This document shows positions 1-7,927 of a stretch of DNA of 52,842 bases, in pieces. Below the pieces are notes generated by a model. It did not search any database, was not told where the DNA came from, and was given only the letters and a program-made list of their open reading frames with translations. Positions within the stretch are counted from its first letter, which is position 1. Each line of letters opens with the position of its first letter. This DNA comes from an uncultured Muribaculaceae bacterium (lineage in GTDB: Bacteria > Bacteroidota > Bacteroidia > Bacteroidales > Muribaculaceae). The position numbers were made by a program, and so were the translations under genes. Location of the stretch: contig CAJUOC010000018.1 in assembly GCA_910587925.1 (NCBI GenBank), positions 1 through 52,842 on the forward strand, read 5' to 3'.

Positions 1-51
1 AGCGTCGGATTCATAACCCGGAGGTCCCGAGTTCAATTCTCGGTCCCGCTA
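1..51 (+). tRNA. tRNA-Met (CAU), 3' part only
   Basis: The window opens inside a tRNA. The anticodon loop ttCATaa (10-16) gives CAU. The T arm is ccgag (27-31), loop ttcaatt, ctcgg (39-43), and the 3' acceptor strand tcccgct is followed by discriminator A at 51. CCA is not encoded. The 5' half lies outside the window, so elongator and initiator types cannot be separated with certainty. Confidence 0.85.
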
Positions 52-53
52 CA

Positions 54-83
54 AGCTTCGGCAGAAATGCCGGAGCTTTTTTT
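54..83 (+). terminator. Intrinsic terminator after tRNA-Met
   Basis: A nine-base-pair stem (54-62 with 69-77, one G-T pair) with loop agaaat is followed by six T residues. It sits three bases after the tRNA and ends its transcript. Confidence 0.85.
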
Positions 84-99
84 ATGTGCAAAAGTAAGC

Positions 100-137
100 G
101 CTGCGGGCACCGGGGCAAAGCGCCCGGTGCCCGCAGC
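100..137 (-). terminator. Long hairpin 3' of the BspA-like gene
   Basis: A perfect 15-base-pair GC-rich stem (100-114 with 123-137) with an eight-base loop. Read on the minus strand it lies about 60 bases past the stop codon of the leucine-rich repeat gene and is followed by a short T-rich stretch (gcttactttt). It is probably that gene's terminator, though the T tract is weak. Confidence 0.55.
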
Positions 138-195
138 TACCCTCGCCGCTCCGCAGCAGCGGAAAGCGACGGTGGCAGGGAGGGTGAATCGCTGT

Positions 196-1308
196 TTACT
201 GAAGTATGTGTTTGCGTCCGTTTATGAGGTAGAGGCCGGCGGGGAGTGTGTCAATGAGGGTGGCGTCGGTGGTGTCGAGGCGCTTGATGCCGCGCATGTC
301 ATATACCACGTAGCGCGCGGATGTGTCTACGGCGACGTCCTCTATGCCGGCCGTCGTCTCGATTGTATGGAAGTTTTGCCAGCCGGCGGCCTCGCGGTAC
401 ATCTGCTCTGAGCCTGCGGGGACAATCAGTCGGGAATCCTCGTATGCCGCGTCGTCAAATGCTGTGGCCGACAGAGTGGGAGGCGTGGTGCGGTAGCAGG
501 CCACATAGTCGGGCTGTATATCGTCAAACGCGCGCGACATTATACTCATGCTCTCGCCGGTGTCGTCGCCGCCCTCGATGACTATCTCCTTTACCGACGC
601 GAGGCCTGCAGAAGCCGACTGCCCGATACTCGATACCGTCTTGGGTATCACGAGGCGCGTGATAGTTGCTTTTGCGGTCACCCGGCTGAATGCTCCTATC
701 TGAATGCCGGTGAGTCCATCCGGTAATGTAAGCGAAGCGATGGGATTGCCGCGGAATGATTGTGATGATATCTTGGTCACGCCGGTAGGGATGGTTATAT
801 CGGTGAGTCCGCAGAAGTGGAATGCGCCACTCCCAATTACAGTAAGCGATGCCGGCAGGTCGACATGTGCGAGAGCTTTACAACCCCTGAATGCATTGGC
901 CTCGATTTTGGTCACTTTTGAGCCAAGGGTGACTTTCTTTAGCATCCGGCATTCGCTGAATGCATATCGCGGGATTACGGTGATGCTCTCGGGGAGATTG
1001 ATTTCTTCGAGTGCAGGGCAGCCGTCCATGAAGTAGCCGGGAATCTCAGTGAAGCCCTCTGCGACAGTGACACGTGTGATGGTCTGCGAGGTGGGGCGTG
1101 TGATGGTGATGGAGCCGACGGTGTAGTCGGTGCCGTCGACGGAGAATGTCTTGGGGATGGTGACGTGGGCGGGAGCATCGGCGGCGAACGAGGCTGCGGC
1201 GAGGTCGTCGTCGGGACCGGTGAAGTTGATGCCTCCGTAAGTGATGTCGGCGTGAGCGGCGATGGCTGTGAGGCACACCAGTGCGATAGACAGTAGATTT
1301 CTTTTCAT
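196..1308 (-). CDS. BspA-like leucine-rich repeat secreted protein
   Basis: A 370-residue protein. I place the start at 1308 because the next residues form a clean signal peptide (MKRN, a hydrophobic run, cleavage near AHA-D); the 13 extra codons upstream add nothing plausible. Residues about 70-270 hold repeated LRR_5 (BspA/TpLRR) units of the form I-P-x-x-A-F-x-x-C-x-x-L-x-x-I-x-L-P. The C-terminus (VVYDMRG...AGLYLINGRK) looks like the short beta-sandwich secretion tail common on exported Bacteroidales proteins. BspA-like proteins are usually surface exposed and bind host or bacterial ligands; the ligand here is unknown. The gene is alone on its strand and its promoter carries a G7 tract (see the promoter entry). 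Confidence 0.85.
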   Translation of the reverse strand: MKRNLLSIALVCLTAIAAHADITYGGINFTGPDDDLAAASFAADAPAHVTIPKTFSVDGTDYTVGSITITRPTSQTITRVTVAEGFTEIPGYFMDGCPALEEINLPESITVIPRYAFSECRMLKKVTLGSKVTKIEANAFRGCKALAHVDLPASLTVIGSGAFHFCGLTDITIPTGVTKISSQSFRGNPIASLTLPDGLTGIQIGAFSRVTAKATITRLVIPKTVSSIGQSASAGLASVKEIVIEGGDDTGESMSIMSRAFDDIQPDYVACYRTTPPTLSATAFDDAAYEDSRLIVPAGSEQMYREAAGWQNFHTIETTAGIEDVAVDTSARYVVYDMRGIKRLDTTDATLIDTLPAGLYLINGRKHILQ

Positions 1309-1366
1309 AACGGGTGATATAGTTGCAATATGAGTGGAAATCCGCAAGTATACCCCTGCGGATTTG

Positions 1367-1395
1367 CAAATATAGATAATAAATCACCCCCCCAA
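1367..1395 (-). promoter_or_regulatory. Promoter of the BspA-like gene with G7 in the spacer
   Basis: On the minus strand TATATTTG (1374-1367) fits the Bacteroidetes -7 element TAnnTTTG, and a TTG -33 element lies at 1395-1393. The spacer is 18 bases and begins inside a run of seven G residues (plus-strand C at 1387-1393). Other promoters in this window have 19-21 bases, so this one is one base short unless the G run is longer. The leader would be about 55 bases. Confidence 0.6.
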
Positions 1396-1496
1396 TTATT
1401 TAACATATATTAGCGATGTTTAACACATTTGTGGTTGTCCGTAACTATTCATCCCAAGGATGTCCATAGCTGATTAGCGCTCATTGTCAGACGGGT

Positions 1497-1516
1497 TTTA
1501 GTCCGCGCAGACTAAA
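1497..1516. repeat. Truncated copy of the tagtccgcgc palindrome
   Basis: Arms tttagtc and gactaaa flank cgcgca. It looks like the outer ends of the 33-base palindrome found at 20670 and 39857 with the centre deleted. Confidence 0.6.
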
Positions 1517-1542
1517 TCCCCGTGACGACGAGGCACGCGCCG

Positions 1543-1606
1543 GCAGAAGCGCGGAGCGCTGACTTTTATGATGCGCAGCGCGATAAGGGTCAGGTCTAAC
1601 GACCTT
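1543..1606 (+). repeat. Repeat family B, copy 1 (about 64 bases)
   Basis: This matches, in the opposite orientation, the stretch 40042-40109. Shared blocks are gcagaagcgcggagcgctga, gcgcagcgc and ataagggtcaggtctaacga. It contains the small hairpin aggtc-taac-gacct and the block gcgcggagcgc. It is non-coding and abuts the 181-base element on its right. Confidence 0.75.
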
Positions 1607-1607
1607 T

Positions 1608-1788
1608 TAGTCCGCGCATGTTTGTAACCTGCGCGCAGCCAAGGTATTTCACCTCGTGATTATGGCTTTGCAAGCCAAAATCACGCTATAGCGCTGGCAG
1701 ATATGCGGGCTTTCGGTTGCAAACCGAAAGCACCGAGCCAAAATAGTAACGCCTCGGCCGTGCGCAGGTTACAAACCTGCGCGGACTA
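1608..1788 (+). repeat. 181-base structured repeat (family A), copy 1
   Basis: Terminal inverted repeats are tagtccgcgcatgttt (1608-1623) and aaacctgcgcggacta (1773-1788), with one mismatch. Inside are a 29-base hairpin (1656-1684), a perfect 10-base-pair hairpin gctttcggtt/aaccgaaagc (1709-1731) and a ccgag/ctcgg pairing (1733-1757). The same element recurs at 25541-25721 with exactly the same length and hairpin offsets. It has no open frame. It resembles a MITE or a structured non-coding element. Confidence 0.8.
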
Positions 1789-1858
1789 ATGCATCGCATC
1801 ATGACTAATGCATCATGCATCATGCATTATGCATCAAGCATCATGAATCATGCATCAG
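1789..1858. repeat. Degenerate ATGCAT-rich array
   Basis: A run of loosely repeated atgcatc / atgcatt / catgaatc units ends right at the stop codon (minus strand, 1861-1859) of the next gene. A similar array flanks the palindrome at 20626-20738. The remaining unlabelled sequence 1397-1542 is AT-rich upstream DNA with nothing else I recognise. Confidence 0.6.
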
Positions 1859-2317
1859 TCAGCCGCGGGTGAGGGGGCGGGAGAGGCGGATGCCGGGGCG
1901 CACGGGCAGGGTGAAGGCGGCGAAGAGGCCGGCCTGCGGGCTGTCGAAGCTGAAGTGGTAGCGCTCGGCGCCGAAGAAGTCGAGCACGTACATGGCGGCG
2001 TTGCTCTCGGCGGGGCGGTCGCGGCCGGCGGTGAGGCGTTCCACTATCTTGACGTCGAAGCCGGCAATCTCGATTGACAGCGAGGCGGCGATGGTGTCGG
2101 TGGGCAGCGAGGTGCGCACCAGCACGAGGCGGCCGTCGCGGTCGACGCGAGCCTCAAGGCTCGGCTCGGCCGGTGTGGCTTCGGGGAGCAGGTCGCCCGG
2201 AGCGGTGTGGTGGCGGGCGGCGCCGCGGCGCGCGGGCAGGGCGCTGAGGCCGACGATGGCGGCGGCGACCACGGCGGCGATGACGTAAAACTCTACTGAC
2301 TGAAACCAGGCTGTCAC
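1859..2317 (-). CDS. Small membrane-anchored protein of unknown function
   Basis: 152 residues. Residues about 9-27 form one membrane segment near the N-terminus, followed by a basic, low-complexity linker and a domain of about 100 residues rich in beta-type sequence. I recognise no family. Its start overlaps the mgtE stop by four bases (ATGA), so it is translationally coupled at the end of the pheT-yebC-ksgA-mgtE run. It could be an accessory or simply a hitch-hiker of that operon. Its stop codon touches the ATGCAT repeat array. Confidence 0.7.
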   Translation of the reverse strand: MTAWFQSVEFYVIAAVVAAAIVGLSALPARRGAARHHTAPGDLLPEATPAEPSLEARVDRDGRLVLVRTSLPTDTIAASLSIEIAGFDVKIVERLTAGRDRPAESNAAMYVLDFFGAERYHFSFDSPQAGLFAAFTLPVRPGIRLSRPLTRG

Positions 2318-3675
2318 GAGCCGAAGAGATTGAGGAAGCAGCCCGATATGCTCACGTAGATTATCAAGCCGACGATGTCGTTGGAAATCTGTATGAAGGG
2401 GCCGGTGGCCAGGGCGGGGTTGATATGGAGCTTCTCCAGGGTGAGGGGCACGACTGTGCCCAGGAGCGATGCAAACATCACCACGGCGAATACCGACACG
2501 GCCACCGACAGCGTGACGGCCATCTGCGACGGGAGCACCAGTATATTATATATGAATACCACGGCTGTGAGCACCGAGGCGTTGAGCAGGCCGATGAGTA
2601 TTTCCTTGCCGAGCTGCGAGGCAAACTTGCGTATGTCGAGGGAGCCGTTGGCCAGGCCCTGCACGACGATGGCCGATGCCTGCACGCCGACGTTACCGCC
2701 TGTGCCGCCGATGAGGGGGATGAATAGCGCCAGGGCTGTCACGGCGTGGAGCTGCGACTCAAAGCTGCCGAGGATGCCCGAGGCCAGTATGCCCGAGGCT
2801 ATGCCGATGAGCAGCCAGGGTATGCGGGCTTTGGTCTGGGCAAAGATGGAGTCGTCGGCGTCGACGTCGCTCGAGATACCCGAGGCGAGCTGATAGTCGC
2901 GCTCGCTGGCCTCGCGCACCTGGTCCATGACGTCGTCGACGGTGATGCGGCCGAGCAGGCGGCCGATGGAGTCGACCACGGGCATGGCCACGAGGTCGTA
3001 TTTCTCGAAGTCGAGCGCCACCTCGTCGATGGGGGTGTCGGCCTTGACGCTGACGGGGTCCTGCTCCATGACGTGCTTGATCTTTGACACCGAGGGGTGG
3101 GTGATCATCTTCTTGAGGGGGAAGGTGCCGCGGAGCTTGTAGTCGTTGTCGACGACGTATACGTAGTATATCTCGTCCATCTCCTCGGCCTGGGCGCGCA
3201 TCTCCTTGATACACTCGGGCATCGACATATTCTCGTTGACGACAATCATCTCGGTGCCCATGAGGCCGCCGGCGGTATCTTCGTCGTACTTGAGCAGGTC
3301 GATGATGTCGCCGGCCTGCTCCACGTCGTCGATGTGAGAGAGGATTTCCTCGCGGTCTTCGGCGTCGAGCTGCTGTATGACGTCGACGGCATCGTCGGTG
3401 TCGAGGTGCTCGATCTGCTTGGCGATTTCCTCGGTGGGCATACCCTCGAGGAGCTTGAGACGGTCGTCCTCGTCCAGCTCCATGAGCACGTCGGCGGCGG
3501 TCTCCTCGTCGAGCAGGCTGTAGAGGTACTCGGCCTCGTGGAGGTCAAGGTCCTGGTACAGGCGGGCGATGTCGGCGGGGTGCATGCGGGCGAGCTCGGC
3601 GCGGGCGCGCTCCGAGTCGTCGGCGTGTATTATGCCACGGATTTCCTCGAGATAGTCTGTGGTATACTCTTTCAT
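2314..3675 (-). CDS. mgtE: Magnesium transporter MgtE
   Basis: 453 residues, the usual MgtE length. The start at 3675 gives MKEYTTDY and a four-base ATGA overlap with the ksgA stop; the much longer upstream reading is the ksgA gene in another frame. An acidic MgtE_N domain (about 10-130) precedes two CBS domains (about 135-260) and five membrane helices (about 285-450). The pore-region motifs PLIGGTGGNVGVQAS and NPALATGPF are present. The family forms a dimeric inner-membrane Mg2+ channel whose cytoplasmic N and CBS domains sense Mg2+ and close the pore. Confidence 0.95.
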   Translation of the reverse strand: MKEYTTDYLEEIRGIIHADDSERARAELARMHPADIARLYQDLDLHEAEYLYSLLDEETAADVLMELDEDDRLKLLEGMPTEEIAKQIEHLDTDDAVDVIQQLDAEDREEILSHIDDVEQAGDIIDLLKYDEDTAGGLMGTEMIVVNENMSMPECIKEMRAQAEEMDEIYYVYVVDNDYKLRGTFPLKKMITHPSVSKIKHVMEQDPVSVKADTPIDEVALDFEKYDLVAMPVVDSIGRLLGRITVDDVMDQVREASERDYQLASGISSDVDADDSIFAQTKARIPWLLIGIASGILASGILGSFESQLHAVTALALFIPLIGGTGGNVGVQASAIVVQGLANGSLDIRKFASQLGKEILIGLLNASVLTAVVFIYNILVLPSQMAVTLSVAVSVFAVVMFASLLGTVVPLTLEKLHINPALATGPFIQISNDIVGLIIYVSISGCFLNLFGS

Positions 3676-4460
3676 TGCCTGCGCAGGGATTGGATGAGGT
3701 TGGTGAGCTCGACAAACTGCTCTACCGATAGCTGCTCGGGCCGCAGGGCGCCCAGGGGGCTGTCGGCCGGGAAGGTGACACCGGCCGGGAGCAGGGGGCG
3801 GGCGGAGTTGCGGATGGTCTTGCGGCGCTGGCCAAAGGTGGTCTTGACCACAGTGCGCATCAGGGCGAAGTCGCAGCCGGGGTCGGTGACGTCGTTGCGT
3901 CGCAGGCGTATCACGCCGCTCTTGACCTTTGGCGGCGGGTTGAATACGTGCTCGGGCACGGTGAAGAGGTACTCGCAGGTGTACCACACCTGGAGCAGCA
4001 CGCTCAGTATGCCGCGCGCCTTGGTGCCGGGGCCGGCGCATATGCGCTCGGCCACCTCGCGCTGGAGCATGCCGCTGCACTCCTCGACGATGTCGCGGCT
4101 GTCGAGTACCTTGAAGAATATCTGCGACGAGATGTTGTATGGATAGTTGCCTATGAGGCAGCATCTGGCTCCGCCGGTGAGCGAGGCGATGTCGAGGCGC
4201 AGGAAGTCGGCCTCGACGATGCGGTCGGCCGCCAGGCCGGCCACATGGCCCTCGCGCAGATACTCCACGCTCTCGCTGTCGAGCTCGACCACGGTGAGGT
4301 CGCGCCCGGCCTCGACGAGAAAGCGGGTGAGCACGCCGGTGCCCGGCCCGACCTCGACCACGGGCAGCCCGGGGCAGTCGGCGACGGTGTCGGCGATGCG
4401 GCGGGCGATGCCCAGGTCGGTCAGGAAGTGCTGCCCGAGTGATTTCTTAGGCTTTACCAT
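3672..4460 (-). CDS. rsmA: 16S rRNA (adenine1518/1519-N6) dimethyltransferase
   Basis: 262 residues, standard KsgA/RsmA length. It begins MVKPKKSLGQHFL, the family's N-terminal signature. SAM-binding motif VVEVGPGTG lies at about 34-42 and the catalytic motif is NYPYNIS (N-[L/Y]-P-Y) at about 110. The enzyme dimethylates two adjacent adenines near the 3' end of 16S rRNA during late 30S assembly. It is 27 bases downstream of yebC and overlaps mgtE, consistent with one operon. Confidence 0.96.
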   Translation of the reverse strand: MVKPKKSLGQHFLTDLGIARRIADTVADCPGLPVVEVGPGTGVLTRFLVEAGRDLTVVELDSESVEYLREGHVAGLAADRIVEADFLRLDIASLTGGARCCLIGNYPYNISSQIFFKVLDSRDIVEECSGMLQREVAERICAGPGTKARGILSVLLQVWYTCEYLFTVPEHVFNPPPKVKSGVIRLRRNDVTDPGCDFALMRTVVKTTFGQRRKTIRNSARPLLPAGVTFPADSPLGALRPEQLSVEQFVELTNLIQSLRRQ

Positions 4461-4487
4461 ACGGGAAGGGTGTGTGGGGCGGGGAGA

Positions 4488-5222
4488 TTACTCTTCCTCG
4501 CGCATGTTGTGGAATACGTTTTGCACGTCTTCGTCTTCCTCGATCTTGTCGAGGAGCTTGTTGATGGCCTCGCGCTGCTCGGGGGTGACGTCCTTCAGAT
4601 CGTTGGGGATGCGTACAAATTCCGATGAGATGATCTCGAAGCCGTTTTCCTCCAGGTACTTCTGGATGTTGGAGTAGTCTTCAAATGCGCCGTAGAGGGC
4701 AATTTGCTCATTGCCTTCCTCGTCTTGCTCGCCGTCGAGCTCGTCTACACCGCAGTCGATAAGCTCAAGCTCGAGCTCGTCGACGTCGACGCCGTCTTTG
4801 GGCTTGATTTTGAAGACGCACTTGTGGTCGAAGAGAAACGACAGCGAGCCCTGGGTGCCCAGCGAGCCGCCGTGCTTGGTGAAGTACGAGCGCACGTTGG
4901 CCACGGTGCGGGTGTTGTTGTCGGTGGCGGCCTCTACAAAGATGGCGATGCCGTGGGGGCCATAGCCCTCGTAGCTGATTTCCTTGTAGTCGCCGGCTTC
5001 CTTGTCGGTGGCTTTCTTGATGGCGCGCTCTACGGTGTCCTTGGGCATGTTGGCGGCCTTGGCGTTCTGCATCAGGGCGCGCAGGCGGGGGTTGGTGTCG
5101 GGGTCGGGACCGCCGGCCTTTGCGGCGATGGTGATTTCCTTGCCTATGCGGGTGAAAGTACGCGACATGTTGCCCCAGCGCTTGAGCTTGCGGGCTTTAC
5201 GGTATTCAAATGCTCTTCCCAT
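4488..5222 (-). CDS. YebC/PmpR family protein
   Basis: 244 residues, full length for the family. Diagnostic stretches include MGRAFEYRKARKLKRWGNMS at the N-terminus, NMPKDTVERAIKKA, and YEGYGPHGIAIFVE. Members were long called transcriptional regulators; more recent work ties YebC-type proteins to translation of difficult peptide stretches. The acidic C-terminal region (DELDGEQDEEGNE) is typical. It lies 47 bases downstream of pheT on the same strand and probably shares its transcript. Confidence 0.92.
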   Translation of the reverse strand: MGRAFEYRKARKLKRWGNMSRTFTRIGKEITIAAKAGGPDPDTNPRLRALMQNAKAANMPKDTVERAIKKATDKEAGDYKEISYEGYGPHGIAIFVEAATDNNTRTVANVRSYFTKHGGSLGTQGSLSFLFDHKCVFKIKPKDGVDVDELELELIDCGVDELDGEQDEEGNEQIALYGAFEDYSNIQKYLEENGFEIISSEFVRIPNDLKDVTPEQREAINKLLDKIEEDEDVQNVFHNMREEE

Positions 5223-5269
5223 TGGAGTGGTGATGTATAGTAGTTGTTGGTTGGTATCATGGATTGGCG

Positions 5270-7759
5270 TCAGCGCAGCTCGGCTCCGAGCTCGCGGCGC
5301 AGGTTGGCGATTACCTTGGTCATCACGGCGTCGACGGCCTTGTCCTGGAGGGTCTTGTCGTCGTCGCGCAGGGTGATGGCGATGGCATATGACTTCTTGC
5401 CCTCGGGCAGGCCCTTGCCCTCGTATACGTCGAAGAGCGATACGTCGCGCAGCAGCTTGCGGTCGCTGCGGCGCACCACCTCCTCGATGCGTGCCATGGT
5501 TACGTCGGTGTCGATGAGCAGCGAGAGGTCGCGGCGCACCTCCTGGGTCTTGGGCAGGGGGGCAAATACGGTCTTGCGGCTGCGGGCCATGGCGGCGAGG
5601 GTGTCCCAGTCGAGCTCGGCGTAGTATACCTCGCGGCGCAGGTCGGTGAGGCGCATCATGGCGGGCGACACTATGCCCAGCGTGCCCAGGAGCTTACCCG
5701 AGCGGGTCTCGATGCGCAGGGCGGCCGAGTAGATGTCGGGCGCGGGCGAGGCGGTCTTGAACACCACCTCTGCCTTGCTCAGGCCGATGCGGGTGAGCAC
5801 GGTCTCGACGGCGGCGCGCAGGTCGTAGAATGTGGCCTCGCGGGCAGGCTCTATCCACGAGGCGGCGCGCACCCGGCCGGTGAGCCACATGCCCAGGCGG
5901 GCCCCCTCGGTGTATGGACGCAGGGGCGCGTCGGCCGCGGGAGCGGAGCCGTCGGTGGAGTAGACGTTGCCAAACTCATACATGGCGAGGTCTTCCGAGC
6001 GGCGGTTGATATTGTGGGCGAGGCTCTCCAGGCCGCCGAAGAGCATGGTCTGGCGCATGTAGCAGAGGTCGCGGCTCAGCGGGTTGAGCAGCTCCACGCA
6101 TCGGGCGGCGGGGTACGACTCGAGGCCCTCGTAGTAGTCGCGGGCGGTGAGGGAGTTGTTGAGTATCTCGTGCCATCCGGCGCCGGTGAGGCAGTCGCTC
6201 ACCAGGTGGCGCAGGTCGTCGGCGGCGTCGACGTCGGTCTTGTACGAGAGCGATGCGTGGACGGTCTGCGGTATGGCGATATTGTTGTATCCGTAGATGC
6301 GGAGGATGTCTTCGATGACGTCGCAGGGGCGGCGCACATCGACGCGGTAGGTCGGTACGGCCAGCTGCATGGTGCCGCCGTCGGCGTCGGTGCGTGCGGT
6401 GACGGCGATTTCGAGCGAGTCGAGTATCGAGTCGACCTTGGCCGGGGCGATGGCCTCGCCCAGCAGGCGGGTGATGGCGCCGTAGCTCAGGGCGACGGGG
6501 TAGGGGGCCACCGGCTCGGGATAGATGTCGGTGAGGGTGCCGGTGACGCTGCCGCCGGCCAGCTCGAGCACGAGCTTGACGGCCAGGCGCAGGGCGTAGA
6601 GAGTGCCGTTGGGGTCGACGCCGCGCTCAAAGCGGAACGATGAGTCGGTCGACAGGCCCTGGCGGCGGGCCGTGCGGCGCACCGATGTGGGGTTGAAGCA
6701 GGCGCTCTCCAGGAAGATGTCGGTGGTGGAGTCGGTCACGCCCGAGTCCAGGCCGCCGAATACGCCGGCGATGCACATCGGGGCCTCGGCGTTGCATATC
6801 ATCAGGTCGTCGGGGTGGAGAGTGCGCTCCACGCCGTCGAGCGTGACAAACTTCTCGCCGGCCGCGGCGCGGCGCACCACTATGCGGTCGCCCTTGATCT
6901 TGGCGCGGTCAAAGCAGTGCAGGGGCTGTCCCATGCCGTGCAGTATGTAGTTGGTGATGTCGACCACATTGTTGATGGGGCGCAGACCGATGGCCGTGAG
7001 GCGCTCCTTGAGCCAGTCGGGGCTCTCGGCCACCTTCACGCCGCTGATGGTGATACCCGAGTATCGGGTGCAGCCATCGGGAGCGTCGACCTTCACCTCC
7101 ACGCCGCTGCCCTCGCCCTGCACGGGCACACCGTCCACGTCGGGGCGGGTGAGCGCGGGTGCCGAGTCGGCGTGATGGCAGCGCAGGTATGCGCTCAGGT
7201 CGCGGGCCACGCCATAGTGCGATGCCGCGTCGATGCGGTTGGGTGTGAGGTCGACCTCCAGCACAAAGTCGTCGGAGAGGCCGTAGTAGTCGGCAGCGGG
7301 GGTGCCCGGCGCCGCGGCGCCCTCGGGCAGCACGATGATGCCGTCGTGAGAGCGGCCCACGCCTATCTCGTCTTCGGCGCATATCATGCCGAAGCTCTCC
7401 ACGCCGCGTATCTTGGACTTCTTGATCTTGAACTCGCCGCCCTCGGGGTCGTAAAGCACCGTGCCCACCGTGGCGACAATCACAGTCTGGCCGGCGGCCA
7501 CATTGGGCGCGCCGCACACGATCTGGGTGGCGGCGCCGTCGCCGAGGTCTACCGTGGTGATGTGCAGGTGGTCGCTGTCGGGGTGTTCCACGCAGGTGAG
7601 CACCTTGCCCACCACCAGGCCGCGCAGGCCTCCGCGTATCGACTCCACTCGCTCCACACCGCCCGTTTCCAGGCCGATAGATGTCAGCGCGTCGGCCACG
7701 GCATCGGCCGGCATTTCGGTGGGAAGATACTCACGGAGCCACTTATATGATATGTTCAT
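5270..7759 (-). CDS. pheT: Phenylalanyl-tRNA synthetase beta subunit
   Basis: 829 residues from the ATG at 7759 (MNISYKWLREYLP, the conserved PheT start). The 23 codons in frame upstream contain the promoter, so the longer reading is excluded. In order: N-terminal domain, tRNA-binding EMAP/OB-like domain (about 40-150), B3/B4 editing domain (about 210-385), B5 domain (about 405-480), catalytic-like core, and C-terminal FDX-ACB anticodon-binding domain (about 735-829). It pairs with PheS (not in this window) as an alpha2-beta2 enzyme. Promoter at 7782-7812. Confidence 0.96.
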   Translation of the reverse strand: MNISYKWLREYLPTEMPADAVADALTSIGLETGGVERVESIRGGLRGLVVGKVLTCVEHPDSDHLHITTVDLGDGAATQIVCGAPNVAAGQTVIVATVGTVLYDPEGGEFKIKKSKIRGVESFGMICAEDEIGVGRSHDGIIVLPEGAAAPGTPAADYYGLSDDFVLEVDLTPNRIDAASHYGVARDLSAYLRCHHADSAPALTRPDVDGVPVQGEGSGVEVKVDAPDGCTRYSGITISGVKVAESPDWLKERLTAIGLRPINNVVDITNYILHGMGQPLHCFDRAKIKGDRIVVRRAAAGEKFVTLDGVERTLHPDDLMICNAEAPMCIAGVFGGLDSGVTDSTTDIFLESACFNPTSVRRTARRQGLSTDSSFRFERGVDPNGTLYALRLAVKLVLELAGGSVTGTLTDIYPEPVAPYPVALSYGAITRLLGEAIAPAKVDSILDSLEIAVTARTDADGGTMQLAVPTYRVDVRRPCDVIEDILRIYGYNNIAIPQTVHASLSYKTDVDAADDLRHLVSDCLTGAGWHEILNNSLTARDYYEGLESYPAARCVELLNPLSRDLCYMRQTMLFGGLESLAHNINRRSEDLAMYEFGNVYSTDGSAPAADAPLRPYTEGARLGMWLTGRVRAASWIEPAREATFYDLRAAVETVLTRIGLSKAEVVFKTASPAPDIYSAALRIETRSGKLLGTLGIVSPAMMRLTDLRREVYYAELDWDTLAAMARSRKTVFAPLPKTQEVRRDLSLLIDTDVTMARIEEVVRRSDRKLLRDVSLFDVYEGKGLPEGKKSYAIAITLRDDDKTLQDKAVDAVMTKVIANLRRELGAELR

Positions 7760-7781
7760 CTTGCAGGGTATAAATAATGTG

Positions 7782-7812
7782 CAAAGGTAAGAAAACTCGC
7801 CAAAACCGCCAA
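7782..7812 (-). promoter_or_regulatory. Promoter of pheT
   Basis: On the minus strand TTG (7812-7810), 20 bases, then TACCTTTG (7789-7782). Both elements and the spacing match the Bacteroidetes consensus. The predicted leader is about 18 bases. Confidence 0.75.
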
Positions 7813-7874
7813 GAATAATTTCATACACCGCCCCTGCCGCAAGGGATGATACCCCAAGTATGATAAAAAAACGC

Positions 7875-7882
7875 TATCTTTG
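7875..7882 (+). promoter_or_regulatory. -7 element before the type III mod gene
   Basis: TATCTTTG matches TAnnTTTG. No clear -33 TTG is seen at the usual distance. The element covers the in-frame TTG at 7880, which rules that codon out as the start and supports the ATG at 7928. Confidence 0.55.
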
Positions 7883-7927
7883 CGCTGCCTGGTGGTCAAT
7901 ATCCCTCATGCGGGCAGATACTTCACT

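Noticed and set aside
1789..1858. CRISPR array
   Set aside because: The ATGCAT repeats are short and degenerate with no spacer structure, and no cas genes are present.
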